Counted from the stretch's first letter, positions 17,980-26,175 are shown. The stretch is DNA of 64,000 nucleotides from Kordia algicida OT-1 (GCF_000154725.1 NZ_DS544873.1:2555397-2619396); one strand, 5' to 3'. Made by a program: numbers and translations. Notes: a model not told the origin generated them from the sequence alone.

Positions 17980-18600
17980 ATGAACGTACGACTGACCGAA
18001 GCACAGAAAATTACCGTATTGAATGCGCACGACGTATATAGCGTGATGCAACAGATTTTACTGCGCCAAAATAAGATTCGTAGAGCGCAAGAACATTTTT
18101 GGGTAGTAGGACTGAAAGCCGATAATACGATTTTGTTTGTAGAACTGATTGCCATTGGTGCGCAAAACCGTGTGAATGCCAATCCGCCCGATGTGTTCCG
18201 TATGGGAATTTACAAATTGGCAGTACGTGTCATCTTAGTACACAATCATCCTAGTGGAAACCTGAAACCTTCTGCCCAAGATAAGGATATTACTGACCGA
18301 CTTTTGAAGGTTGGAAAGCTGATTAATATTGATGTGATAGATCATTTGATTATTACCGAAAGTGGCTTTACTTCGTTTAAAGATAAAGGCATTATGGAAG
18401 AACTTCGCAAAAGCGGACTCTACGAAATACAAGACCGCGAAAGCGACCAAATGAAGGAAATGCAGTTGCGTTATGAACGTAAGAATGCGGAGAAAGCTAA
18501 GGCTTTGGAAGTGGCGCGACGTCTTAAGGAAATGGGTATGGATACTGATTTTATTAAGAAGGCGACTGGATTGTATGTGAGGGATATTAAGGGGGCTTGA
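17980..18600 (+). CDS. RadC-like JAB/MPN-domain protein with an extra C-terminal tail
   Basis: A 206-residue protein. The JAMM metalloprotease signature is complete: Glu within 'FVELIAIG' near residue 50, then HNHPSG near 87-92 and the Asp of 'SAQDKD'. The helix-hairpin-helix start of classical RadC is absent. After about residue 145 comes a charged, coiled-coil-like segment, ending in 'GMDTDFIKKATGLYVRDI'. That ending resembles tails of PD-(D/E)XK transposase-like (Rpn/PDDEXK_2) proteins more than RadC. Family function is uncertain; such genes are frequent in islands. It converges on the AbiC-like gene with an 17-bp gap. Confidence 0.85.
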   Translation: MNVRLTEAQKITVLNAHDVYSVMQQILLRQNKIRRAQEHFWVVGLKADNTILFVELIAIGAQNRVNANPPDVFRMGIYKLAVRVILVHNHPSGNLKPSAQDKDITDRLLKVGKLINIDVIDHLIITESGFTSFKDKGIMEELRKSGLYEIQDRESDQMKEMQLRYERKNAEKAKALEVARRLKEMGMDTDFIKKATGLYVRDIKGA

Positions 18601-18617
18601 TTTAAATAAAAATATAA

Positions 18618-19712
18618 TTAAGTATAATCTCCCCATTCAAAAAGTGGATCATCTTTCGTACAGTGATTTTTAATATATCCTTTGAAATGATCTCTTGGTT
18701 TTTCCGTATATCTAACTTTATCTATTGGTAAATTATGAAGCATTCTATACTTAGTTAAAAAACCATTCTTTTCCCAATCTCTTCCAAACCCAATGATGTA
18801 ATTGTAATACAACATTAATTGTTCATCATTTGACATTTGCGCTCTAAGTATTTTTAAATACCTTCTAACTTCTTTATAAGTCAACAATTTACCATCTTGA
18901 TTCACTACATACTTTACTGTACTATACAAATGCCTGTAATAATGCCCCAAACGAGATTCATGACCTGAGAATGGTTTATACTTAACATAAAGTCTTATTG
19001 ATTTATCTTTATGACCTAAGAATTTATTCTTTTTAGCAAATGATTTTTTATGTTCTGAACTAATATTCTTTAGTTCTCTTATAATTAAATTTATGAAATT
19101 GGTATCTATAGCTTCAGATGATATAAGCCCAGACCCTGTACCAAAAAAGAAAATACGGTATGTAAGTTCTAATAAATCTTTTTTTTCATATCTAGCATTA
19201 TCTCTTAGCTCATTATATAATTCTAAAAACTCATAGCATGCTATCAATTCGGTAGCCATCGTTACAAATACTTTCCTGTCCTCAGTGAATCGTACTGTCT
19301 GTATTTCTGTCTCTATAGTTTTTGAAATCCCCTTACTATCAGTTTCTTTTGAAATTTGTTTAACTAATCCATATCCCATTACTTTCATTTCATTTACATT
19401 TTCTTTATGTAAGCGAAGCATTTCATAGAATTGTGATTCAAACTGTTGGATACGAAATTGTTTTTGAACTTGCTGATTAGCTATGTATTGAATGTAAAAA
19501 GCTAAAAATGTAAGTAAAGCTGCTGCAATTCCCACTATTGGATTTAGTAATCCTCCGACCGTATCACCAACACTTCCCAAAGTACTATAATCATACCAAC
19601 TGGAGAGTATTGGAAGTAATAAAATCAAAAAACCAATTATTGCTAAAATTAAATAGAAGAGAGTTATTTTAGTACTCGAAAATATTATATCTTTTTGATC
19701 TTCATTTTTCAT
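18618..19712 (-). CDS. Putative AbiC-type two-TM abortive infection protein
   Basis: A 364-residue protein resembling the putAbiC family (PF16872, my assignment from pattern). Two TM helices lie near residues 16-39 and 55-77, joined by a short loop with 'GSVGDTVGGLLNP'. An amphipathic 'QKQFRIQQFESQFYEMLRLH' segment is diagnostic of the family. The remaining 260 residues are soluble, polar and predicted cytoplasmic. The gene lies 94 bp downstream of a reverse transcriptase gene on the same strand, the layout of a defence operon with an RT sensor and a membrane effector. Membrane damage during infection is the inferred role. No experimental assignment is possible from sequence alone. Confidence 0.8.
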   Translation of the reverse strand: MKNEDQKDIIFSSTKITLFYLILAIIGFLILLLPILSSWYDYSTLGSVGDTVGGLLNPIVGIAAALLTFLAFYIQYIANQQVQKQFRIQQFESQFYEMLRLHKENVNEMKVMGYGLVKQISKETDSKGISKTIETEIQTVRFTEDRKVFVTMATELIACYEFLELYNELRDNARYEKKDLLELTYRIFFFGTGSGLISSEAIDTNFINLIIRELKNISSEHKKSFAKKNKFLGHKDKSIRLYVKYKPFSGHESRLGHYYRHLYSTVKYVVNQDGKLLTYKEVRRYLKILRAQMSNDEQLMLYYNYIIGFGRDWEKNGFLTKYRMLHNLPIDKVRYTEKPRDHFKGYIKNHCTKDDPLFEWGDYT

Positions 19713-19806
19713 TTATTTTTTATTTATGGTCACAAAATCCTATATAATCCTATCTTGACACAAATATTCTTGAAACTCTATATAGATTTCTTTGATTGAC
19801 TTTATA

Positions 19807-21354
19807 TTAAGCTTTATTTTTTTTAGCTGTAATTATTCTGTTTTCATGATCTTTCATTAATTGGTGAAAATTATTCCAAAACCTTCTGCTTTGCCTTTTA
19901 ATTATATCTTTCCCACCATTTAAATGCCTCATACTATCATTTGCTTTATAGATGTAACTTAAATAATTACCCCAATAATATTTTTTAGTTTTTTCATATT
20001 TGGTTGGATCTAATTTAGAGGGATGATAAATCAATTTGCGTTTGGCTCCTCTATGAGTAAATCTTTTGTACAATCTTTGTTTAAATAAACTTTTATCAGG
20101 GTTTTTACTATAAATAGCTAGTGAGGTAGACTTCTTAAATGATCGTTTCATTGATCTGTAAAATTTAGAAAATCCAGAATCCTTAATCAAGACTCTTTGT
20201 CCATCATATGAAAAGCCTAAATATTCAAGACATTTATTATAATTAGGTATCTTAGAGGCTTCATCTATTTCAAATCCTTTAAAGACACTACTTACTTTTT
20301 TAAATCTATAAACTGTGGTTTTCGATGGGTGAATATCTAATCTTGTTAAGTTTTTAACTCTATCCCTTATAAACATTAATATATCATCTTCATACTTTTG
20401 ATCACATACAATGATTAAATCATCACTATACCTTTGATAATAACCTCCGACAGCTTCAACTTTATTATAAACTTCTTGATCAAAATCTAACATATATACA
20501 TTAGCTAAAGTTGCACTTATTGGACTTCCTTGCGGAATACCCACTTTATTACGTGCAGAAATAACTAAATTCAAATTATTCGTTAAAAATTCTTCTTTTG
20601 TACAATAAGCAACTGCATTTTTTTCTTTAAAATAACTGTTAGATTTTATTTCGATTCTTTTAATCTTTTTATCTCTTGAAGAATTTGGAACTCCTTTTTC
20701 GACAAGCATTGTTCTATTATAACTATTATATAGCTGATCACCTTCTACATAATGCAAATTAGTTAATGCCTTAAAAACGTTGTAATGATGTTCAGGAAGT
20801 GTATTTGTATTTAAAACTTTACACCATTGCTTTTTTAATATCTTATGATCTAAATTATCAAAAAAAGCAGTTATGTCTGCAACGATTGCTGTAAGTTTAT
20901 TGTTTTCATTTTTCTTAATAAACTCAAATGTGCTTTTTGCAAAATCAATATTGCATTTATTTTTTTCTGAGCCAATAGTTACAGGTATTTTACGATATGC
21001 TACTATGGACTCATTAAAATTTTTAGTTTTTATAAGTTTTTCATACTCTTCACTAATTAAATGATTGTAGTACGAAAATACTATAGAGTCTATATGTGAT
21101 GCATAGTAAATATTTCTGATTTTTGGACGATCAATAAACCGCATTCGCTCACCCTTTTTATTTCTGATAAGGTTGCTATTATCAGCTCTATACTTGCGTT
21201 TAATAATACACTTATGAATTAAAGGCAAAAAGCTATGTTCTTTAATACATTTTGTGTTTTCCACGTAATCCTTAATCCATTTATAATCTTTTAAAGACAA
21301 AGGTTCTCCAATGTGAGGATAACGTTTCAATTTAAACCAATCTTCTGTTTCCAT
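19807..21354 (-). CDS. Defence-type reverse transcriptase (DRT/UG group, subtype unresolved)
   Basis: A 515-residue RT. The catalytic aspartate of motif A is D160 (VADITAFFDNLDH). IPQGSP (273-278) is the motif B region, and YSDD (309-312) is the active-site motif C, with Ser in place of the usual Ala. 'YLGFSYDG' (378-385) followed by a basic 'FYRSMKRSFKK' is typical of defence-associated RTs. There is no maturase X or HNH domain (against group II intron), and no retron NAXXH or VTG signature. The N-terminal 'RYPHIG' start and 'CNIDFAK' at 134-140 fit the UG class. An AbiC-like two-TM gene follows in the same operon. A structured noncoding stretch lies upstream. Confidence 0.88.
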   Translation of the reverse strand: METEDWFKLKRYPHIGEPLSLKDYKWIKDYVENTKCIKEHSFLPLIHKCIIKRKYRADNSNLIRNKKGERMRFIDRPKIRNIYYASHIDSIVFSYYNHLISEEYEKLIKTKNFNESIVAYRKIPVTIGSEKNKCNIDFAKSTFEFIKKNENNKLTAIVADITAFFDNLDHKILKKQWCKVLNTNTLPEHHYNVFKALTNLHYVEGDQLYNSYNRTMLVEKGVPNSSRDKKIKRIEIKSNSYFKEKNAVAYCTKEEFLTNNLNLVISARNKVGIPQGSPISATLANVYMLDFDQEVYNKVEAVGGYYQRYSDDLIIVCDQKYEDDILMFIRDRVKNLTRLDIHPSKTTVYRFKKVSSVFKGFEIDEASKIPNYNKCLEYLGFSYDGQRVLIKDSGFSKFYRSMKRSFKKSTSLAIYSKNPDKSLFKQRLYKRFTHRGAKRKLIYHPSKLDPTKYEKTKKYYWGNYLSYIYKANDSMRHLNGGKDIIKRQSRRFWNNFHQLMKDHENRIITAKKNKA

Positions 21355-21720
21355 AATTTAAAAAATAGGGCCAGATACTTATTAGTAGCAGGTTTAAAAT
21401 GTACATGCCTTTCGAAGCTTTCACTTTATCAAGCTATTGCGACGCTACTCTTTTCAGGTATAGAAATTAGTATCTTTGTAATAACCCTCTTAAACATCGT
21501 TAAAATGCTTAGAAAATTAATCCGTAGATGCAACTTCAAGAAGCCAACAGTTGTGACACTGTTGTCAACCATCTCCTCATATATCACTTTTATAGGTGAA
21601 TATTTGGAAAATGGTATCATCCTTCCCAACTAACGTATATCTTAGAAGGTTTATCTGAGTAAAACGTAACATTTCGACCTTCTGACCCATTTTATTATTT
21701 CATTTATATATTTAAATCCC
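21355..21720 (-). ncRNA. Candidate RT-associated noncoding RNA / template region
   Basis: The 5' side of the RT gene has a stretch of about 365 bp without a recognisable gene but with clear dyads. CAACAGT (21545-21551) pairs perfectly with ACTGTTG (21558-21564) around a six-base loop. AGAAGGT (21643-21649) pairs with ACCTTCT (21677-21683). Known DRT and retron systems carry their RNA template at this position. Open frames of 66 codons (minus) and 106 codons (plus) cross it but resemble no protein I know. The boundaries given are guesses. Confidence 0.35.
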
Positions 21721-21933
21721 TAAAATGGTTAATGAATTTCTTATTGGCATACACAGAATTATGCATGCTTAATTAACTAAGTAATATTTTTCTTCCTTAA
21801 AAGTATAAATTTATTTAGATATGTAAAGTTTTTTAATTGTTAAAAATCTTATTATCGATAAGATTTTTCTAAGAATAATACAATACTATTATTTATTGGC
21901 GAACTACTTTTACGGAAACCCGTAAAACACGAA

Positions 21934-21972
21934 AAACCACCCAAACAGTCCATAAAACTATTCAGGTGGTTT
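21934..21972 (-). terminator. Bidirectional-looking terminator hairpin
   Basis: AAACCACC (21934-21941) pairs with GGTGGTTT (21965-21972). Read on the minus strand it is followed by TTTTTCG and TTTT. It would end transcription from the GIY-YIG gene before the RT operon. The 210 bp between this and the candidate ncRNA are AT-rich with no gene. Confidence 0.6.
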
Positions 21973-21984
21973 TGTATGTATTTC

Positions 21985-22080
21985 GCATTTCGGCTCCGCT
22001 CAATGCTCGGGTCAGTATTTCACTCAGTGCTCAGTTACACGGAATCAGAGTCTGAGTACTCATTGAGCGGAGTCGAAATG
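21985..22080. repeat. Long inverted repeat with flavobacterial REP arms
   Basis: CATTTCGGCTCCGCTCAATG (near 21986) is mirrored by CATTGAGCGGAGTCGAAATG (near 22060), giving a 20-bp arm with very few mismatches around a 54-bp spacer. Shortened relatives occur at about 17674, 17924 and 45525. The plus-strand open frame across it is not a gene. Confidence 0.8.
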
Positions 22081-22091
22081 AAGCCGAAGAC

Positions 22092-22403
22092 TCACTTATT
22101 ACTCGAATGCGTTTCGTTAAGACATTTAGCCAATTCATGTAACTTTTCAGGCATTCCCGCAATCAACGCTTCCTTCTTTTTACGACTCCAACCTTGTACT
22201 TGCTTTTCTCTGTAAAAAGCAGTATCTATCCGATTGTATTCTTCCACATATACCAGCTTTACAGGTTGATGCTTTTTTGTGTGATTGGCACCTTCTCCTT
22301 TAGCATGTTGCATAAAGCGTTTGGCTAAGTATTTGGTACTTCCCGTATAGTAACTTCTGTTACCACATTCTAATACAACGTCAGTTCGATATAAATCATT
22401 CAA
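22092..22403 (-). CDS. GIY-YIG nuclease family protein (UPF0213-like)
   Basis: A 103-residue single-domain protein. 'SYYTGSTKYLAKRFMQH' contains the YIG-equivalent YTG and the conserved Arg. 'VKLVYVEEYNRID' and 'FYREKQVQGWSRKKKEALI' are strong family marks, with the metal-binding Glu in the latter. The N-terminal GIY strand is poorly preserved (LYRTDVVLEC where YVYILEC is usual), so the enzyme may be degenerate. Such small UvrC-like proteins are of unclear role. It stands alone beside a large inverted repeat. Confidence 0.85.
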   Translation of the reverse strand: MNDLYRTDVVLECGNRSYYTGSTKYLAKRFMQHAKGEGANHTKKHQPVKLVYVEEYNRIDTAFYREKQVQGWSRKKKEALIAGMPEKLHELAKCLNETHSSNK

Positions 22404-22778
22404 TTTATATTTACAGTAATTTTATAAATAATTCCGCTATACAATTCATTATCAATGTTTTATTTTCGTTTTCTTTGCTTACCCAAAGAAAAGAAACAAA
22501 AGAAAGGGAACTTTTCCAGAGGTATTTTTAGTTTTTCTTTTATGGAAAAAACTAAAACCGCATGAATTTTTCTAAATTTTAGTTCACCATGCTCTATTTT
22601 CAGTTATGGAGTTCATGAATTAACATTTCTCCAAGGCTTCGAAAATTTTTAACGAAAAACTCCTGCTATACTGCGGAAAAGAAAAGTTTCAAACTAAAAT
22701 TCTTACTTCTAACTCACGTTAATATATACATGTATCCTTTTGGCATGGTGTTTTTTTAATTAATCGAGCACTCGAAGA
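22404..22778. other. AT-rich intergenic stretch
   Basis: No gene seen. It contains a purine-rich run around 22485-22510 (CCCAAAGAAAAGAAACAAAA type). A perfect 11-bp dyad, TTTTAGTTTTT (22526-22536) with AAAAACTAAAA (22547-22557), lacks a T run and is not a typical terminator. Confidence 0.5.
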
Positions 22779-23540
22779 CTACGCTTCCACGTTCTCCTCA
22801 TCTGTGGAATCTGACGTACTCGAAGAAGCATCCGTATCACTCGAACTCAATCGGAGGCTAACCGTTTGGTTATACTGCTTTGCCAATATGCCAAATTCGT
22901 TGACTAATTCTTGGTGCACCACATTACTTCCTAAGGTAGCATGAGCTTCCACATGCGCCACCAAATCGCGATAGGCATCCGTTGCAACTTCGCGTACCGA
23001 TGTAAAACTTGTAGCAGGATTGGCTGCCGATTCGGAAACACGCGCCAAATACCGATCGTTAAACGCTGCGTTTGCCGTTTTTAACTCCGCCATCCAATCG
23101 GGAAGCCCAACAGTAGTGATGGCATTGATTAAATCGGTTTCTGTTTCCCAATCGGACAACATACTGTCAATCACGGCGGTTTCTGCTTGGTAATTCATTC
23201 GCGGAATGTTGGTGCCGTAGTTATTTAAATTGTACAACAAACTACGGGAAGCCGATTGCATACGTTCATCATAATGATAGCCGTAAGCTTCAAGCGATGC
23301 TTTGATGCCCATAAAAGCTTTGTCGCGTCTGTTATCTAAATCGATTAATTCTTGCGTAATGCCACTGCTTTGCTCCTGCTGAAACAGATTGTCTATCTGA
23401 TTGGTAAGTGTGGCAAGCGCATCACGTTGCGTGGTTAGTTGTAATGCGTCAACATCGTTTGCGTTGACTAATTCTAATACATCTTTCATGTATTGTAAAA
23501 ATTCGCTGTTTCTAAAGCGATCTAATGTTGGTTTTTCCAT
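22779..23540 (-). CDS. DUF6261 family protein
   Basis: Start chosen at the ATG of MEKPTLDRFRNSEF (23538-23540), giving 253 residues. A longer frame begins inside the upstream repeat array and is rejected. The protein is almost wholly helical. 'LIDLDNRRDKAFMGIKASLEAY' region residues (about 72-95) match my recollection of the DUF6261 core, with 'LDxxRDxA'. The last 20 residues are a Ser/Thr/Asp/Glu-rich, probably disordered tail. No signal peptide. Family function is unknown. The gene sits directly downstream of a 42-bp hairpin array, which probably lies in or next to its promoter region. Confidence 0.75.
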   Translation of the reverse strand: MEKPTLDRFRNSEFLQYMKDVLELVNANDVDALQLTTQRDALATLTNQIDNLFQQEQSSGITQELIDLDNRRDKAFMGIKASLEAYGYHYDERMQSASRSLLYNLNNYGTNIPRMNYQAETAVIDSMLSDWETETDLINAITTVGLPDWMAELKTANAAFNDRYLARVSESAANPATSFTSVREVATDAYRDLVAHVEAHATLGSNVVHQELVNEFGILAKQYNQTVSLRLSSSDTDASSSTSDSTDEENVEA

Positions 23541-23618
23541 AACATCTCGATTTTTAATAATTCGTAATTTTTTAACAATTTTTGAGTGTTTCATTGCATT
23601 ATTCGCAATAAAAACGAT

Positions 23619-23863
23619 CCCGAAACGTTCTCGCAGCAATGCAACAAGCTTTCGGGAAGTCCCGAAACGTTCTCGCAGCAATGCAACAAGCTTTCGGGAA
23701 GTCCCGAAACGTTCTCGCAGACGTGCAACAAGCTTTCGGGGAAACCCGAAACGTCCTCGCAGACGTGCAACAAGCTTTCGGGGAAACCCGAAACGTCCTC
23801 GCAGACGTGCAACAGGCTTTCGGGATTACCCGAAATGGTCTCGCAGACGTGCAACAAGCTTTC
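23619..23863. repeat. Six-copy 42-bp tandem hairpin array
   Basis: Units begin at 23619, 23661, 23703, 23745, 23787 and 23829, all spaced 42 bp, the last cut short. Each starts with CCCGAAA and ends with TTTCGGG, so every unit can fold into its own stem-loop. The loop varies in small blocks (CAGCAATGC in units 1-2, CAGACGTGC in 3-6; GTTCTC or GTCCTC). Because 42 is divisible by three, open frames with 14-residue periods run through both strands, an artefact of the period. It is not CRISPR: there are no unique spacers. Confidence 0.95.
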
Positions 23864-24323
23864 TTCTACTTTGTAAAGCATCAAACAGTACTGTTTCTTA
23901 GTGTGAATCTCGTTAATAATCCTGAAAAGAACAGCAGATAATGTGTAAGCGTAAAAAATAGTTCGTAAGCGTTACGGTTTGCAATCCTAAAAGAGCGATT
24001 TTTGTAAAAACAATACTGCGCAGTCGTATTTTACGAGGATGAATCTCTTATTTTTTTTTGATTGAAGTACTACGAATAGTGATTAAGCTTTGAAAATTCA
24101 GGAAAAACATCCGTCGTGAATTATAATTTTTCTTACGAAATGACTGTTTTTAGAAACGGAAGTAACAATTGAGTTTATTTTTCATATTGGAATATGTCTT
24201 ACTCACTATCAATTCATTATCACAATAATTACTATGTAAGATTTATAAATGATGAATAACTTCATTTTAAATTCTCTAGTAGCTATGGTACTTTGCGGCA
24301 TATTCATATTAAAATTTATAACC
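23864..24323. other. Intergenic region between the array and the RiPP precursors
   Basis: No gene recognised. A dyad near 24007-24040 pairs GTAAAA...ATAC with GTAT-TTTAC around ACTGCGCAGT, itself a perfect 10-bp palindrome. Close to the precursor ATG is a near-consensus -7 (TACTTTG at 24289-24295, one base short of TAnnTTTG). Confidence 0.45.
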
Positions 24324-24521
24324 ATGAGAAAAAGGATTTTACGTCTTAACAAAAAGCAAGTTTCTTCTTTAAACGATGCACAAATTGTAAAAGGAGGTGT
24401 ACAGAGTGAAGCTACCAATTGTATGTCGCCAGCTATTTGCGCGCCACCAGCGCCACAACCTGTAAGCTACACATATTGTACACCTAATAACGGACCTTGC
24501 TATTTGCCTGGAAAGAGATAA
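24324..24521 (+). CDS. Class I lanthipeptide-type RiPP precursor peptide
   Basis: Start set at ATG 24324 because the leader then begins MRKRILRLNKKQVSSLN, the family pattern. The longer frame adds a hydrophobic stretch not seen in this family. The peptide has 65 residues, with a KGG cleavage site at about 22-24. The core of about 41 residues has four cysteines, a Pro-rich middle (PAICAPPAPQP) and Ser/Thr residues. Its own terminator follows 40 bp after the stop. It is the first of two precursors in tandem. No modifying enzyme is nearby. Confidence 0.75.
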   Translation: MRKRILRLNKKQVSSLNDAQIVKGGVQSEATNCMSPAICAPPAPQPVSYTYCTPNNGPCYLPGKR

Positions 24522-24561
24522 TAAGTAAATAAGGTTAATTATTTTTTTCAAAAAAAGAAGG

Positions 24562-24590
24562 AGTCCAACAAAAACTGTTGGACTTTTTTT
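24562..24590 (+). terminator. Rho-independent terminator
   Basis: AGTCCAACA (24562-24570) pairs perfectly with TGTTGGACT (24576-24584) and is followed by TTTTTT. It separates the two tandem RiPP genes. Confidence 0.88.
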
Positions 24591-24775
24591 GATGTGGAAA
24601 TGTAGCATGATTGTATAGTTCTTGAGAAATATGCTGCTTTGTAGAAATGATTCTTTAGGCTAAAAATATTTATCTGAATTTTCAAAATAATTTACCTGTG
24701 TATTGTTAAGGAAAACCCATACTATATTGAATTGAAGATTTATTATTTTTCCATCATAATTAAAAACTACATACC

Positions 24776-24931
24776 ATGAAAAAAAGAAACGTACAATCGT
24801 TACAGTTAAACAAGAAACAAGTATCTAACTTAAAAACGAGCAATCTTAAAGGCGGAACGCAAGGAGCAACAGCTTTAATGTGTAATTCTGTACCAAGAGC
24901 TGAAGGCGGATTGGGTTGCCACATGAAATAG
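24776..24931 (+). CDS. Class I lanthipeptide-type RiPP precursor peptide
   Basis: A 51-residue peptide too short for routine ORF cut-offs. The leader MKKRNVQSLQLNKKQVSNLK matches its neighbour 250 bp upstream closely, with LNKKQVS shared. KGG at about 25-27 marks the cleavage site. The core of 24 residues has only two cysteines and a second GG near residues 44-45. A strong terminator follows. Together with the upstream gene it suggests duplication of the leader with a diversified core. Confidence 0.72.
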   Translation: MKKRNVQSLQLNKKQVSNLKTSNLKGGTQGATALMCNSVPRAEGGLGCHMK

Positions 24932-24970
24932 ACATGTTTAATACAACAGAGCATACGCCCATGTATGAAC

Positions 24971-25005
24971 AAAGCCCAACTGAAATTGTTGGGCTTTGTT
25001 GTATT
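24971..25005 (+). terminator. Rho-independent terminator, possibly bidirectional
   Basis: AAAGCCCAAC (24971-24980) pairs perfectly with GTTGGGCTTT (24988-24997), then GTTGTATTTT. It lies between the RiPP gene and the converging protease gene and could serve both. Confidence 0.85.
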
Positions 25006-25038
25006 TTAAAACGAGTGTTTTTATTTAAGGAATTGACT

Positions 25039-26175
25039 TTATAGTATTGAAGTTGCCAATCTGATTTCAAGGTCTTGTCGTGTACAGGTTTCTCCTTGGT
25101 ATGGCGAACATTCTTCTTCCTCATCATCAATATAATAACGATTATTACCAGCCGTTAAAGTTCGATTTCGACTGTAATAATAAGTTCCTGAGGTGTGATT
25201 GTATTCTTGTACGTTAATACGGTAACTTACGTTTACATTTCGGTTAAGCGTTGTTTGCGTACTGTAGCTTCCATCGGTAAAGACATCGACAAATACATTG
25301 TCTAAAACATAAATTTCACCACTGTAATCATAATCGTCAATTTCATTGACAACATCTATGCGCAAAGCTCGTGGAAATAAGGCTCTAAAAGCAGTTAAAT
25401 CTCCGTTTGTAAAAGGTGTTCCTCCATTGATGGTATGCCACATGATTGATCCTGTATCATTGGCACTTGTACCAGGAATGTTTACAGCACTACGTTCTCT
25501 GTTGGCTTGCCAATCTGTATGGCGCAATCCGACACAATGACCAAGTTCATGAATAATGGTGTTTCTACGAATGTCAGCTCCGAAGTCATCCAAACGATCA
25601 ACGTTTAGGGTCACTGTATCAAATGGACGTCCGTTAGATGGAAAACCTGCACGACCTAAAACATTATTGGATTCTGCTCCAAAGTCACTTCGTATCGTAA
25701 TTTGTGCCTGATTGGCATTGAAAACACGTACAAAGAATAAAGCACAATTGTTGATTCCGTTAAGTTCATTCATTGCATTTACGGATTGTGTTTGCAAATC
25801 TGTCCCAATAGAGTTGTCTAAAAACACATTGATACGCATTCTGTTTAGAGATACTAATTTCCCTGTGTTGTAGGCTTGTTCGGCATTGCTACCATTGTCA
25901 GATAGGTCATAATCGTTGATATCTTTACTGTACAATAAATCTGGTGGCGCTAAAAAATGCTCATCAGTTTCATAGATTGTTCCTCGTTCATAACCTCTGC
26001 TGTATAATAATTGTACCACAGGATGATCGTCTGGTGCAAGCCATTTTACATCAACACGTTCTACAGCAGTTGTTGCTTCTTCTACTAATTCTTCTTCCGT
26101 ATCGTTTTGACAACCTGCAAGCAGGAGCATTGTCAACAAAACATACAGCATTTGGATTTTAAAATTTCTTTTCAT
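25039..26175 (-). CDS. Secreted M57-type (HEIGH-like) zinc metalloprotease lipoprotein
   Basis: A 378-residue protein with a lipoprotein signal (LLLAGC, Cys22) followed by an acidic spacer. The metzincin-type zinc motif HELGHCVGLRH gives ligands His209, His213 and His219 with catalytic Glu210. A Met-turn candidate 'GSIMW' lies near 243-247. This fits the Bacteroidota M57 dual-action HEIGH peptidases. The C-terminal 110 residues are a beta-rich add-on, possibly a substrate or surface domain. It converges on the two RiPP precursor genes. Involvement in peptide maturation or nutrition is open. Confidence 0.88.
   Translation of the reverse strand: MKRNFKIQMLYVLLTMLLLAGCQNDTEEELVEEATTAVERVDVKWLAPDDHPVVQLLYSRGYERGTIYETDEHFLAPPDLLYSKDINDYDLSDNGSNAEQAYNTGKLVSLNRMRINVFLDNSIGTDLQTQSVNAMNELNGINNCALFFVRVFNANQAQITIRSDFGAESNNVLGRAGFPSNGRPFDTVTLNVDRLDDFGADIRRNTIIHELGHCVGLRHTDWQANRERSAVNIPGTSANDTGSIMWHTINGGTPFTNGDLTAFRALFPRALRIDVVNEIDDYDYSGEIYVLDNVFVDVFTDGSYSTQTTLNRNVNVSYRINVQEYNHTSGTYYYSRNRTLTAGNNRYYIDDEEEECSPYQGETCTRQDLEIRLATSIL

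Noticed and set aside
19807-21354. Retron or group II intron RT
   Set aside because: No NAXXH or VTG retron motifs seen, no maturase or HNH domain and no intron RNA domain V-like structure noticed downstream.
21313-21633. Plus-strand 106-codon gene antisense to the RT leader
   Set aside because: Composition is not protein-like, it overlaps the RT start on the other strand, and the region has dyad structure instead.
21976-22215. 79-codon plus-strand ORF
   Set aside because: Its first half is the REP inverted repeat and the second half is antisense to the GIY-YIG gene.
23541-23681. N-terminal extension of the DUF6261 protein
   Set aside because: It is Arg-rich translation of the hairpin array; the ATG at 23538-23540 starts the conserved part.
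23619-23863. CRISPR array
   Set aside because: The repeats are directly adjacent with a constant 42-bp period and no unique spacers; no cas gene is near.
23586-23884. Repeat proteins with 14-residue units on both strands
   Set aside because: The open frames follow from a 42-bp period divisible by three; several frames are open at once and none has a family match.
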